This document shows, piece by piece, positions 47,354 to 59,497 of a stretch of DNA of 64,000 nt; positions within the stretch are counted from its first letter, which is position 1, and each line of letters begins with the position of its first letter. This DNA comes from Pseudomonas sp. RSB 5.4 (GTDB taxonomy: Bacteria; Pseudomonadota; Gammaproteobacteria; Pseudomonadales; Pseudomonadaceae): the NCBI RefSeq assembly GCF_037126175.1, contig NZ_CP146986.1, forward strand, positions 2,632,501 through 2,696,500, written 5' to 3'. The translations under genes and the position numbers were made by a program. Under the pieces are notes generated by a model. It was given only the letters and a program-made list of their open reading frames with translations. It did not search any database and was not told the origin of the DNA.

Positions 47354-50300
47354 ATGCCCAGTCGTTTGAAGATCTATCTCGTCATATTGTGTGCGAGCCT
47401 GTGCCTGACTCATCAGGCCTATGCCGACCTCGTCACAGCGCAAGATTATGTGCTGCGCAGCCGTTCGAGCCACGAAGCGCTGTCCATTTCTCTGCAGCCC
47501 GCGCAACGGCAATGGTTACAGACTCGCAGCGAACTGAGACTGGGCACCTCCGCACCGGATTATCCGCCGTTCGACATGACCGCCAGCGGCCGCGATTACG
47601 AAGGTTTTACCGCCGACTACGCCGGCCTCCTCGCACAGGCTGTCGGTTTACCAATCCGGGTCAAGCGCTTTGCCTCACGGGAAGCCGCCTTGCGTGCACT
47701 GATAGCCGGACAGGTCGATATGCTCGGTACGGCCAACGGTTTCGAGGCCAGTAATCCAGACATTCTGCTTTCAATCCCCTATGCCATTGATCAGCCGGTA
47801 CTGGTCACCCGTGAAGACGAGACCCTTACGCTCACCGAGGGCCTGGCCGGTCTGCGCCTGAGCATGGTCTATCACTATCTGCCGCAGGAGGAAGTCAAGG
47901 CGCTTTACCCCAAAGCCATCCTGACGTCCTACCCTTCCTATCAAAACGCAATCAATGCGGTGGCTTTCGATCAGGCCGACGTGTTTCTGGGCGATACCAT
48001 CTCCACCCACTACATGATCAACAAGGGCTATCTGAACAACATTCGCATGGCCAATTTCGGCAAACAGGAAGCCCACGGTTTCAGCTTCGCCGTGCACACC
48101 GACAATCCGCAACTGCTCGCGATCATCAACACCGCGCTCCAGGCCATACCGGCCAGTGAACGCGACCGCATCGCCAAGCGCTGGAGCGCTGGCAGCGACA
48201 TCCTGCTGACCGACCAGAAGCTGCAATTGACCCACCATGAAGAGCAGTGGCTCAAACAGCATCCGGTGCTGCGCGTCGTTGTCAACGAGGCGTTCGCGCC
48301 GCTGACGTTCTTCGACAGCGACGGCAATCTGCGTGGCATCACCGCAGACCTGCTCGAACTGCTGCGCCTGCGCACCGGCATGCGCTTCGAACTGGTACGC
48401 AGCCGCAGCGACGGCGACATGGTCGAGCAGATCAATCAGCACCGAGCCGATCTGATCGCGGCGTTGCTACCCAGCCCGCAACGGGAAAAGACCCTGCAAT
48501 TCAGCCGTCCCTACCTGGAAAACTCGTTCGTCCTGCTGACCCGCAAAGCCACCGACAGCCCGACCCATCCGACGCAGCTCAAGGACAAATACCTGGCGAT
48601 TGCCCAAGGCAGTCCCATGGCCGATTACCTGCGACGCGAGTTCCCCAATATCCACCTGACCGAAACCTCCGACACCTTTGGCGCCGCGACCTTGCTCGCC
48701 GAAGGCAAGGCCGATGGCGCCGTCGCTTCGCTGGTGATTGCCAACTATCTGATTTCGTCGCGGATCTTCGAGCATCAGTTGCAGATCACCACCACCCTCG
48801 GCACCCGTCAGGCAGCCTTTTCGCTGGCCACGGCCCGCGACAACAGCGAACTGGGGTCGATCCTCGACAAGGCGCTACTGAGCATCAGCCCCGAAGAACT
48901 GGGGGTGATCAATAGCCGCTGGCGCGGTTTTTCCAATGCGGCGCAAAGCAACTGGCATCACTACCAGCGCCTGTTTTACCAACTGATCGGCGCAGCCTGC
49001 CTGCTGCTGTTGCTGACACTGCTGTGGAATGCCTACATGCGGCGCCAGATCAAACAACGCCAGGCCGCCGAGCGGGCACTCAACGATCAGTTCGAATTCA
49101 TGCGCTCACTGGTCAACGGCACGCCTCACCCGATCTATGTGCGCGACCGCCGGGGGCTGCTGCAAAGCTGCAACGACAGTTACCTCGAAGCCTTCAACGC
49201 CAAACGCGAAGACGTGATCGGCAAAAGCGTCATGCAAGGCACCCTGAGCAATGCCTTCGAAGCCCAGGCCTTCGAGGCGGATTACCAGCGGGTTGTGGCC
49301 GAAGGGACGCCGTTGCTGCTCGACCGGCCGCTGCACATCGGTGGCCGGCGTCTGACGATCTACCACTGGATCCTGCCGTACCGCGATTCCAGCGGCGATG
49401 TACAAGGGATCATCGGTGGCTGGATCGACATCAGTGAGCGCCGGCAACTGTTCGATGAACTGCGTACGGCCAAGGAACAGGCGGACAACGCCAACCGAGC
49501 TAAAAGCACCTTTCTGGCCACCATGAGCCACGAAATCCGTACGCCGATGAATGCCATCATCGGCATGCTCGAATTGACGCTCGAACGCATGACCGATCAG
49601 GCTCCGGATCGCTCGTCCATCGAAACCGCCTATTGCTCGGCCAAGGACCTGTTGGGCCTGATCGGCGACATCCTTGATATCGCACGGATCGAGTCCGGGC
49701 ACCTGAGCCTGAGTCCCGAGCGGGTCAATCTGGTGGAAACCGTTACTTCGGTGGTGAGAATCTTCGACGGTCTGGCCCGGCAGAAAAACCTCACCCTGCC
49801 CCTGACCCTCACTCCCCCGGGCCTCAATGTCGACGTGCAGCTCGATCCGTTGCGCTTCAAGCAGATCCTGTCGAACCTGATCAGCAACGCCATCAAATTC
49901 ACCGAGTCCGGGCAGGTCCGGGTCAATCTGGACGTGGTGCCCGATGGCGCGGGACAGTGTTCGCTGATTCAATTGACGATCCAGGACACCGGGGTCGGCA
50001 TCAGCATCGAAGATCAACAGCGCCTGTTCAAACCGTTCGCCCAGGCTGACAGTGGCCAACAGCCCGCGCGCAGCGGCGCGGGTCTGGGGTTGGTGATCAG
50101 TCGCAACCTCTGTGAAATGATGGGCGGTCAGCTGCAATTGAGCAGTCAGCCCGGGATCGGCACTCAGGTCTGCCTGTCGCTGCCACTGCAAACGCTGCCG
50201 TGCAAGGTCGCCGCGACGAAAACCGCGCCACCGATCCACGCCGCGGGTACGCCGCTGAACATCCTCGTGGTCGACGACCATCCCGCCAATCGTCTGCTGA

Positions 50301-50998
50301 TGTGCCAGCAACTGGAGTTCCTAGGGCACCGTTTCAGCCTTGCCGAAGAGGGGCGAAGCGGATTCGAGAAGTGGCAGCGCGGTGCATTCGATCTGGTCAT
50401 CGCCGACTGCAATATGCCAGTGATGAACGGCTACGAACTGACCGAGGCCATCCGCCAGCACGAACAAAGCACCGGGCGTGCTCCTTGTACCGTGCTGGGC
50501 TTCACAGCCAATGCGCAACCCGAGGAAGTGCAGCGCTGCAAACAGGCCGGCATGAATGACTGCCTGTTCAAACCCCTGAGCCTCAATGCGCTGAGCCAAT
50601 GGGTCAACGGCCTGCAACCGGCAACCCCTGAACCTGCGTTCAATCTCGAGGGTTTGAATCAATTGACGGGCGGCAATCCGCTTCAGGCCCAACGTCTGCT
50701 CACGCAATTGCTCAAGAGCAGCCGCCTCGACCGCGAGGAGCTGCTGGCCGTGGCGCCGCACAATGATCGCGAGGCATTGGCGGCGGTGGCGCACAAGATC
50801 AAGGGCGCCGCCCGAATTGCTCAGGCTTCGCGTCTGATCGTACGCTGCGATGCCCTGGAACAGGCCTGCCTGCAGACCACGTCTGTGGCGGCCATCGTGC
50901 GCTGCATCGAGGCCACCGACGCGGCCATGGTCGAACTGGAGCAGGCGCTGCAGCAACAATTGGAACCGTTCGCAGAAAGCACAATGACCGAGCCTTAA
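47354..50998 (+). CDS. rocS2: BvgS-type hybrid sensor kinase, RocS2-like
   Basis: A 1214-residue unorthodox kinase. Signal peptide 1-24, two periplasmic SBP_bac_3 (Venus flytrap) domains (about 45-275 and 295-525), a transmembrane helix (about 540-560, LIGAACLLLLLTLLWNAY), a PAS domain (about 585-705), HisKA with phosphorylated His in TMSHEIRTPMNAIIG (near 724), HATPase with DTGVGISIEDQQRLF, receiver with Asp in LVIADCNMPVMNGYEL (near 1017) and a C-terminal HPt with His in AVAHKIKGAARIA (near 1145). The full His-Asp-His relay should end on the adjacent RocA2-like regulator. The flytrap pair suggests sensing of a small periplasmic solute. Confidence 0.93.
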   Translation: MPSRLKIYLVILCASLCLTHQAYADLVTAQDYVLRSRSSHEALSISLQPAQRQWLQTRSELRLGTSAPDYPPFDMTASGRDYEGFTADYAGLLAQAVGLPIRVKRFASREAALRALIAGQVDMLGTANGFEASNPDILLSIPYAIDQPVLVTREDETLTLTEGLAGLRLSMVYHYLPQEEVKALYPKAILTSYPSYQNAINAVAFDQADVFLGDTISTHYMINKGYLNNIRMANFGKQEAHGFSFAVHTDNPQLLAIINTALQAIPASERDRIAKRWSAGSDILLTDQKLQLTHHEEQWLKQHPVLRVVVNEAFAPLTFFDSDGNLRGITADLLELLRLRTGMRFELVRSRSDGDMVEQINQHRADLIAALLPSPQREKTLQFSRPYLENSFVLLTRKATDSPTHPTQLKDKYLAIAQGSPMADYLRREFPNIHLTETSDTFGAATLLAEGKADGAVASLVIANYLISSRIFEHQLQITTTLGTRQAAFSLATARDNSELGSILDKALLSISPEELGVINSRWRGFSNAAQSNWHHYQRLFYQLIGAACLLLLLTLLWNAYMRRQIKQRQAAERALNDQFEFMRSLVNGTPHPIYVRDRRGLLQSCNDSYLEAFNAKREDVIGKSVMQGTLSNAFEAQAFEADYQRVVAEGTPLLLDRPLHIGGRRLTIYHWILPYRDSSGDVQGIIGGWIDISERRQLFDELRTAKEQADNANRAKSTFLATMSHEIRTPMNAIIGMLELTLERMTDQAPDRSSIETAYCSAKDLLGLIGDILDIARIESGHLSLSPERVNLVETVTSVVRIFDGLARQKNLTLPLTLTPPGLNVDVQLDPLRFKQILSNLISNAIKFTESGQVRVNLDVVPDGAGQCSLIQLTIQDTGVGISIEDQQRLFKPFAQADSGQQPARSGAGLGLVISRNLCEMMGGQLQLSSQPGIGTQVCLSLPLQTLPCKVAATKTAPPIHAAGTPLNILVVDDHPANRLLMCQQLEFLGHRFSLAEEGRSGFEKWQRGAFDLVIADCNMPVMNGYELTEAIRQHEQSTGRAPCTVLGFTANAQPEEVQRCKQAGMNDCLFKPLSLNALSQWVNGLQPATPEPAFNLEGLNQLTGGNPLQAQRLLTQLLKSSRLDREELLAVAPHNDREALAAVAHKIKGAARIAQASRLIVRCDALEQACLQTTSVAAIVRCIEATDAAMVELEQALQQQLEPFAESTMTEP

Positions 50999-51046
50999 CT
51001 ATGCTTGGACGCTGAGCAGTGTGTTTACTTCAATGGAGAGTCAGCA

Positions 51047-53992
51047 ATGCCCAGCCCACTGCGCCCGGATCAACGCCGGTTCCCGTTGCACGTGCACATC
51101 AGCGTCATGTTCACGTTTCTGCTGTTGCTGACCGGCGTGGTGCTGGGACTGTTCAATTATCGCCAGACCACCCGGATCATCCTGTCGAGCAGCGAAAACC
51201 TGTTCAATCGCATCGAACAGGACGTGCGCCTGGACCTGCATTCAACCTACGAACCGATCCGTCATCTGCTGAGCCTGCTGGCCGACAACCAGGCGGCCGG
51301 GGCCTCGAACCTGCAACAGCGTCTGGCGCTACTCAAGCCGTTCAGTCAATCACTCAAGGACAACACCGATCTCGCTTCGCTGTATCTGGGCTACGGCAAC
51401 GGCGACTTCTTCATGGTCCGGCCGTTGCGCACCAGCACTCTGAAAACCCTGCTCAAGGCGCCGCCGGACGCGGCCTATCAGGTCTGGAGCATCGAGCACG
51501 ACGCCAGCGGCATCGCGTCGTCGCAGTCACTGTTCTTCGACCAGGCGCTGATGCCTGTCGGGCGCCAGGACAATCCCGACGACCGCTACGATCCGCGCAC
51601 CCGCAACTGGTACACCAACGCCCTGCAACAGGGTGATCAGATCACCACCGAACCCTATGTGTTTTTCTCCACGCACAACGTCGGCACCACCCTGGCCCGA
51701 CGCAGCGGCGCAACCAGTGTGATCGGTGCCGACCTGACCCTGGAAGCACTCTCGGCCACCTTGCTCAAACACGTGGTCACCCCGTCTACCGAAATCGTGT
51801 TGTTCGATGCCGATGGCAATGCCGTGGCCTATCCGGACAGCCGCCGGCTGATTGTCGACGACAGCAGCGCACGCCTGGCCAAGGCTGCCGACCTGAGCCC
51901 GAATCTGCACGCGTTGCTGTCCACCACGCATCCGGGCAAACGGCTCGACGTCGATGGACGCCGCTGGATCGTCGCCCGCAGCAATCTGCAAGAGGGCGGC
52001 CCGAGAGGTCTGCAGATGGCCCTGTTGGTGCCGGAGGACGAGTTGCTGGCCGACGCCTACCGCATGCGCTGGCAAGGGGCACTGATCACCCTCGCGACCT
52101 TGCTGCTGTGCCTGCCGCTGGGTTGGCTGACCTCGCGGATTCTGGTCAAGCCGTTGCATGCGCTGGTCAAGGAAGCCGATGCGATTCGCAGCTTCGATTT
52201 CAACTTTCCGGTTACCCGTCGCTCGCCGGTTCTGGAGGTTGATCAGTTGAGCCTGTCGATGGCCCGCATGAAGGAAACACTCGCCAGTTTCTTCCGCATC
52301 ACCGACAGCCTGTGCGCCGAAACCCGCTTTGCCCCGTTGCTGCAACGGGTGCTGTTCGAAACGGTGCAGATCGCCCAAGCGCAAGCGGGGTTGATCTATC
52401 TGCGCGAAAACGATGGCAACCGAATGGAGCCTTACGGACTGGTAATTGATGGCGTTTCGCAGGAACCCGGCGAGTTCGCTGTGCTGGGCCGGGATCTTCT
52501 GGCCGATCAAGGGCCGACGTGGTTCCAGCAACTGATCACCGCTGACAACGTGGTCAGCAGCCTTGGCTTTGAACAGGCCGGGGACTTGCAGAAAGTCTTG
52601 TTGGCCATGCAGTCGCCGCGCATCCACCTGATCGGTATCCGCCTGCGCAACCGCCACAACGAAACCATCGGCCTGCTGCTTCTGCTGATCAACGACAGCG
52701 GCAGCGCTCAGGACCTGGAAAAACTGCGCCCGGACCGCATCGCCTTCCTGCAAGCAGTCTCCGGCGCGGCGGCGGTGAGTATCGAAAGCCAGCGCCTGCA
52801 AGCGAAGCAGAAGCAGTTGCTCGATGCGTTCATCCAGTTGCTGGCCGGCGCCATCGACGCCAAGAGCCCGTACACCGGTGGCCACTGCCAGCGCGTGCCG
52901 GAACTGACCCTGATGCTCGCGCAGGCCGCGGCCGCCAGTCAGGCGCCGGCGTTCCAGAGCTATCAGCCGAGCGAAGACGAATGGGAAGCCCTGCACATCG
53001 CGGCCTGGCTGCACGATTGCGGCAAGGTCACGACGCCGGAATATGTCGTCGACAAGGCCACCAAACTGGAAACCCTCAACGATCGCATCCACGAAATCCG
53101 CACGCGTTTCGAGGTGCTCAAGCGCGATGCCTGGATCAGTTACTGGCAGGCACTGGCGCTGGGCGGCAACGAGGCGCAACTGAGCGCCCTGCGTGACGCC
53201 ACGTTGGCTGAACTGGACGACGACTTTGCCTTTGTTGCCCGTTGCAATCTGGGCGGCGAGGCCATGGCGCCAGCCGATCTGCAGCGTCTTGAGCGCATCG
53301 CCGAGCGGCGCTGGACGCGCACCCTCGATGATCGACTGGGGGTGTCATGGGAGGAAAACCGCCGTCAGGCGCAAACACCGGTTGCGAATCTGCCGGTCAG
53401 CGAGGCACTGCTGGCGGACAAACCCGAACACCTGATCAAGCGCGCCGACAGCGAACTGATTCCGGAAGACAACCCGTGGGGGTTCAAACTGGATGTGCCG
53501 CGCTACAAATACAATCGCGGCGAACTCTACAACCTGAGCATTGCCCGGGGCACGCTGACCCGTGAGGAGCGCTACATCATCAATCACCACATGGTGCAGA
53601 CGATCCTGATGCTCAGCCACCTGCCCTTCCCCGGACATCTGGGCAGCGTTGCGGAAATTGCCGGTGGTCATCACGAAAAAATGGACGGCAGCGGCTACCC
53701 CAAACGCCTGAAGCGCGACGAGATGAGCCTGCCGGCGAGGATGATGGCGATTGCCGATATTTTCGAGGCGCTGACAGCGGCGGATCGGCCGTACAAGAAA
53801 GCCAAATCCTTGAGCGAAGCCCTGGGGATCATGGCCACCATGTCCCGCGAGGCGCACATCGACCCCGAGCTGTTTGCGCTGTTCATCAACGACGGGGTGT
53901 ACATGCAGTACGCCGCGCGGTTTCTCGATCCGCGACAGATCGATGCGGTGGACTCGGCCAGCCTGCTGCGCAAGGCTGGCCTGAGCGCCTGA
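51047..53992 (+). CDS. Cache-HAMP-GAF-HD-GYP phosphodiesterase
   Basis: A 981-residue inner-membrane sensor. TM1 at about 12-38, a periplasmic double-Cache region (about 45-335), TM2 at about 341-366, HAMP to about 415, a GAF domain (about 420-590) and a C-terminal HD-GYP domain. The HD pair lies in HDCGKV (near 656) and the GYP motif in HHEKMDGSGYP (near 874), so about 218 residues separate them where typical domains have far fewer. The insertion contains a long helical region and PEDNPWGFKLDVPRYKYNRG. The product should cleave c-di-GMP in response to a periplasmic ligand. It follows the RocS2-like gene by 48 bases on the same strand. Confidence 0.9.
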   Translation: MPSPLRPDQRRFPLHVHISVMFTFLLLLTGVVLGLFNYRQTTRIILSSSENLFNRIEQDVRLDLHSTYEPIRHLLSLLADNQAAGASNLQQRLALLKPFSQSLKDNTDLASLYLGYGNGDFFMVRPLRTSTLKTLLKAPPDAAYQVWSIEHDASGIASSQSLFFDQALMPVGRQDNPDDRYDPRTRNWYTNALQQGDQITTEPYVFFSTHNVGTTLARRSGATSVIGADLTLEALSATLLKHVVTPSTEIVLFDADGNAVAYPDSRRLIVDDSSARLAKAADLSPNLHALLSTTHPGKRLDVDGRRWIVARSNLQEGGPRGLQMALLVPEDELLADAYRMRWQGALITLATLLLCLPLGWLTSRILVKPLHALVKEADAIRSFDFNFPVTRRSPVLEVDQLSLSMARMKETLASFFRITDSLCAETRFAPLLQRVLFETVQIAQAQAGLIYLRENDGNRMEPYGLVIDGVSQEPGEFAVLGRDLLADQGPTWFQQLITADNVVSSLGFEQAGDLQKVLLAMQSPRIHLIGIRLRNRHNETIGLLLLLINDSGSAQDLEKLRPDRIAFLQAVSGAAAVSIESQRLQAKQKQLLDAFIQLLAGAIDAKSPYTGGHCQRVPELTLMLAQAAAASQAPAFQSYQPSEDEWEALHIAAWLHDCGKVTTPEYVVDKATKLETLNDRIHEIRTRFEVLKRDAWISYWQALALGGNEAQLSALRDATLAELDDDFAFVARCNLGGEAMAPADLQRLERIAERRWTRTLDDRLGVSWEENRRQAQTPVANLPVSEALLADKPEHLIKRADSELIPEDNPWGFKLDVPRYKYNRGELYNLSIARGTLTREERYIINHHMVQTILMLSHLPFPGHLGSVAEIAGGHHEKMDGSGYPKRLKRDEMSLPARMMAIADIFEALTAADRPYKKAKSLSEALGIMATMSREAHIDPELFALFINDGVYMQYAARFLDPRQIDAVDSASLLRKAGLSA

Positions 53993-54475
53993 TCAGCAGT
54001 CGGTCAGACGCAGGAAGATCGTCGCCAGTTGCTCGATACCGGCCTGATCGTCCGCGCCGAAACGCGCGAGTTTCGGGCTGTCGAGATCGAGTACGCCAAT
54101 CAACCGACCGTCCTTCACCAGCGGCACCACCAGTTCGCTGTTGGAGGCGCTGTCGCAAGCGATATGGCCGGGGAATGCATGCACGTCTTCGACGCGCTGG
54201 GTCTGCCGACTGGCCGCTGCCGCACCACACACACCGCGCCCGAACGGAATGCGCACGCAGGCGATCTGGCCCTGGAACGGACCCAGCACCAGTTCTTCGT
54301 TGCGATTGAGGTAGAAACCGGCCCAGTTCAAATCATCGAGCTGGTTGAACAGAAACGCCGAAAACTGCGCGGCGTTGGCGATGAAATCGCGCTCGTCCGC
54401 CAGCAGCGATTCCAGTTGTGCGGCCAACAGGCCATAGCCTTCGAGCCCCTGGCCGCTTTGTTGCAAATCAATCAT
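53993..54475 (-). CDS. msrC: Free methionine-(R)-sulfoxide reductase, GAF type
   Basis: A 160-residue single-GAF enzyme that reduces free L-methionine-R-sulfoxide. All three family Cys residues are present: GQIACVRIPFGRGVCGAAA (the first two) and HIACDSASNSELVVP (the third, resolving/catalytic). PLVKDGRLIGVLDLDSP completes the fold. The ATG at 54475 overlaps the stop of the upstream ATPase gene by 4 bases. The stop abuts the HD-GYP gene on the other strand. Confidence 0.93.
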   Translation of the reverse strand: MIDLQQSGQGLEGYGLLAAQLESLLADERDFIANAAQFSAFLFNQLDDLNWAGFYLNRNEELVLGPFQGQIACVRIPFGRGVCGAAAASRQTQRVEDVHAFPGHIACDSASNSELVVPLVKDGRLIGVLDLDSPKLARFGADDQAGIEQLATIFLRLTDC

Positions 54476-55362
54476 GCCTTGTGCTCCAGCAATTTCAGTC
54501 CCACCCAGTAACGGGCGAATTGGTACGCGCAACGTCCGTTGCGATTGCCGCGCCCGGTTGCCCAGCGCACGGCGAGGATGTCCAGCTCTTCATCGCGCTG
54601 CCAGCTCAAGCCAGCCTTGGCGGCCAACTGGCCGATCCAGTGCTCGACGACATTGAGGAAGTGTTCCTGAGTAAACGGATAAAACGACAGCCACAGGCCG
54701 AAACGGTCTGAGAGCGCGATCTTGTCTTCCACCGCCTCACTCGGATGCAGTTCGCCGTCGACGCGTTTCCAGTTTTCGTTGTCGCTTTCCTTTTCCGGCA
54801 CCAGATGGCGACGGTTGGATGTGGCGTACAGCAAGACGTTGTCCGGTGCCTGCTCGAGCGAGCCGTCGAGCACGCTTTTCAGCACTCGGTAGTCGCCTTC
54901 ACCGGATTCGAACGACAGATCATCGCAAAACAGCACGAAGCGCTGCGGCAGTTTGGCGATCTGCTCGACCACGCGCGGCAGGTCGGCCAGATGGTCACGC
55001 TCGATCTCGATCAAACGCAGACCCGCACTCGCGTGTTCGGCCAGCAGCGCACGCACCAGCGACGATTTACCGGTGCCGCGCGAGCCCCAGAGCAGCGCGT
55101 GGTTGGCCGGCATGCCGTCGAGAAACTGTTGCGTGTTGCGCCCCAGTTGCTCCAACTGACGGTCAACGCCGATCAGGTCGGACAGGCGCATGTCGAGGCT
55201 GACTTCCAGCGGCAGCAAATACCCGCTGCGCCCGTCACGCTGCCAGCGCGCCGCGAGGCATGTTTCCCAGTCGATCACCGGGCGCGGCGCCGGCAACAAG
55301 GGTTCGATCCGCGCCAGAACCGACTCGGCGCGTTCAAGAAAAGCATTCAATCGGGAATCCAC
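54472..55362 (-). CDS. DUF815-family AAA-like ATPase
   Basis: A 296-residue P-loop ATPase. Walker A is LLWGSRGTGKSSLVRALL (about 98-115), Walker B is FVLFCDDLSFE (about 150-160), and NVLLYATSNRRHLVPE is the sensor-like segment; GRCAYQFARYWVG is near the end. The family function is unknown, often near replication or redox genes. I chose GTG at 55362 (MDSRLNAFLERAE) because GAGGAG lies 5-6 bases upstream; a longer frame reaches 55413. The 4-base overlap couples it to the methionine sulfoxide reductase gene. Confidence 0.85.
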   Translation of the reverse strand: MDSRLNAFLERAESVLARIEPLLPAPRPVIDWETCLAARWQRDGRSGYLLPLEVSLDMRLSDLIGVDRQLEQLGRNTQQFLDGMPANHALLWGSRGTGKSSLVRALLAEHASAGLRLIEIERDHLADLPRVVEQIAKLPQRFVLFCDDLSFESGEGDYRVLKSVLDGSLEQAPDNVLLYATSNRRHLVPEKESDNENWKRVDGELHPSEAVEDKIALSDRFGLWLSFYPFTQEHFLNVVEHWIGQLAAKAGLSWQRDEELDILAVRWATGRGNRNGRCAYQFARYWVGLKLLEHKA

Positions 55363-55513
55363 GTCTTCTCCTCGGGCACGTTCAAAGCAATGATGGTGCT
55401 TCAGCGACGACAATCAGATCAACAACCCCCGCTCAGGCCTTGTTACAAGGCGATTCGGGAACCTCGGTATCCATACATGATCGACTATGCTTGAGCAGCG
55501 AAGGGAAACGGAA

Positions 55514-57833
<2,320 letters not shown>

Positions 57834-57850
<17 letters not shown>

Positions 57851-58295
57851 TCTGCCCCAACAGGTGATCGAGGCCGTTGCGCAAATCGTTGAGTCGATCG
57901 AGATCCACCCCGCTGTCGCACAACAACCGGGCCTTGAGTGGCCCGACCTGCTCGCGCAGCGCCTGGCCTTGGGTGGTCAGGCTCAGATGCACTTCACGCT
58001 CGTCGCGCGCCGAACGCTGGCGCTGCACCCACTGCAATTGCTCAAGACGCTTGAGCAACGGCGTCAGGGTGCCGGAGTCCAGCGCCAGCCGCTCGCCCAA
58101 GGCCTTGACCGTCGGTTGCTCCGGCGGTTTGTCCTGCCACTCCCACAGCACCAGCATCGCCAGGTACTGCGGGTACGTCAGGCCAAGCTGATCGAGCATC
58201 GGCTTGTAAGCGCGAATCACCGCCCGGGACGCGGCATACAACTTGAAGCACAACTGACTGTCGAGCTTCAGCGAATCGTCGGGCAGGCTATTCAT
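57834..58295 (-). CDS. ospR: MarR/OhrR-family thiol regulator OspR
   Basis: A 153-residue winged-helix repressor. LDSQLCFKLYAASRAVIRAY carries the redox Cys near residue 16, as in OhrR and OspR, and RLLCDSGVDL holds a second Cys near 125 that could form a disulfide. The DNA-binding wing is around LDSGTLTPLLKRLEQ and QRSARDEREVHLSLT. OspR senses peroxide and represses the neighbouring glutathione peroxidase gene. The ATG at 58295 overlaps the gpx stop by 4 bases, so both are cotranscribed and the operator upstream of gpx controls both. Confidence 0.92.
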
Positions 58296-58777
58296 TTGAG
58301 CAGGGCTTCGATCTCGCCGCTCATGTCCTGCGGCTTGGTGGTCGGGGCGAAACGCTTGACCAGTTGCCCATCCTTGCCGATCAGGAACTTGGTGAAGTTC
58401 CACTTGATGCCCTCGGAGCCGAGCAGACCCGGAGCGCGCTTTTTCAACTGCACGAACAGTGGATGCGCGTCAGAACCGTTGACGTCGATCTTCTTGAACA
58501 GCGGGAAACTCACGCCGTAGTTCAGCTCACAGAACTCGCTGATCGCGCCCTCGTTGCCCGGCTCCTGCTTGCCGAACTGATTGCACGGAAACCCCAGCAC
58601 CACCAGGCCCTGATCCTTGTAGGTCTGCCACAGCTCTTCCAGGCCTTTGTATTGCGGGGTGAAGCCGCATTTGCTGGCGGTATTGACCACCAGAACGGCC
58701 TTGCCGGCGAAATCGGCCAGGGTCTTTTGCTCACCCTTGATGGTGGTGACAGGGATATTCAGCAGGTTGTCGCTCAT
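58292..58777 (-). CDS. gpx: Glutathione peroxidase-type peroxidase
   Basis: A 161-residue Cys-type glutathione peroxidase. The catalytic Cys is in NTASKCGFTPQYKGLEELW (about residue 36), FPCNQFGKQEPG holds the second Cys, and KWNFTKFLIGKDG completes the Cys-Gln-Trp-Asn set. It reduces peroxides with thioredoxin or glutathione. The ATG at 58777 follows GGAG. It heads an operon with ospR, and a perfect palindrome 45 bases upstream is the probable OspR operator. Confidence 0.95.
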   Translation of the reverse strand: MSDNLLNIPVTTIKGEQKTLADFAGKAVLVVNTASKCGFTPQYKGLEELWQTYKDQGLVVLGFPCNQFGKQEPGNEGAISEFCELNYGVSFPLFKKIDVNGSDAHPLFVQLKKRAPGLLGSEGIKWNFTKFLIGKDGQLVKRFAPTTKPQDMSGEIEALLK

Positions 58778-58821
58778 GAGACGGCTCCACGGGTTATCGG
58801 CAAAGGCCAAACATAGCGAGC

Positions 58822-58845
58822 AATTAAATTGTGTGCAATTTAATT
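58822..58845. promoter_or_regulatory. OspR/OhrR-type operator
   Basis: AATTAAATTG, TGTG, CAATTTAATT is a perfect palindrome with 10-base arms. Its AT-rich form and spacing fit the OhrR/OspR class. It sits between gpx and msrB, 45 bases upstream of the gpx ATG, where it would cover the gpx-ospR promoter. Confidence 0.85.
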
Positions 58846-58878
58846 ATCCGAAAGGCGACCCGCAGGTCGCCCGTTCGA

Positions 58879-59274
58879 TTACTCGCGCGGCTCGAGATTC
58901 AGGCACACCGAGTTGATGCAATAACGCAGATTGGTCGGTGGCGGACCATCGGGGAACACGTGGCCCAGATGCGCATCGCAGCGGGCGCATTTGACCTCGG
59001 TGCGGATCATGCCGTGGCTGGTATCGCGGATTTCGGTCATGGCGCTTTCGCCGATCGGCGCGTAGAAGCTCGGCCAGCCGCAGCCGGAATCGAATTTGGT
59101 CGTGGAGTCGAACAGTGGCTCGTTGCAGCAGACGCAGTGATAGACACCGTCAGTCTTGGTGGCGTTGTATTTGCCGGAGAACGGCCGTTCGGTCGCACTG
59201 AGCCGGCACACGTTGTACTGCTCGGGGTCGAGCATCGCACGCCATTCTTCCAGGGTTTTTTCCAACTTTTCCAT
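58879..59274 (-). CDS. msrB: Peptide methionine-(R)-S-oxide reductase MsrB
   Basis: A 131-residue MsrB. The zinc site is complete (two CxxC pairs: [10 protein letters not shown] and [10 protein letters not shown]), the catalytic Cys is in [11 protein letters not shown] and SGCGWPSF supplies the other Cys-Trp motif. It repairs oxidised Met in proteins using thioredoxin. Three start codons follow each other (GTG, ATG, ATG at 59280, 59277 and 59274); the last has GAGG at a 7-base spacing. Next to gpx-ospR it makes an oxidative-stress cluster with the methionine sulfoxide reductase gene at 53993. Confidence 0.95.
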   Translation of the reverse strand: MEKLEKTLEEWRAMLDPEQYNVCRLSATERPFSGKYNATKTDGVYHCVCCNEPLFDSTTKFDSGCGWPSFYAPIGESAMTEIRDTSHGMIRTEVKCARCDAHLGHVFPDGPPPTNLRYCINSVCLNLEPRE

Positions 59275-59497
59275 CATCACACCTCAGCGGCTGAAAAAGC
59301 CCGATCTGTACCTTTTCCACGGATCGGGTGGCACGTATGATTGCGCCTCGTCACACGCCAGTCTGGCAGTCAGACCGGGCGCATTCAAACGGATTCTCGG
59401 CGCCACGGCGCAAGACTCCGCCTGTGCGAAGACGCAGGAATCCCAGTACGGTTGGCCATTCGCCGTCTGGATCGTTCATTTTCGGGATCACATCGCC

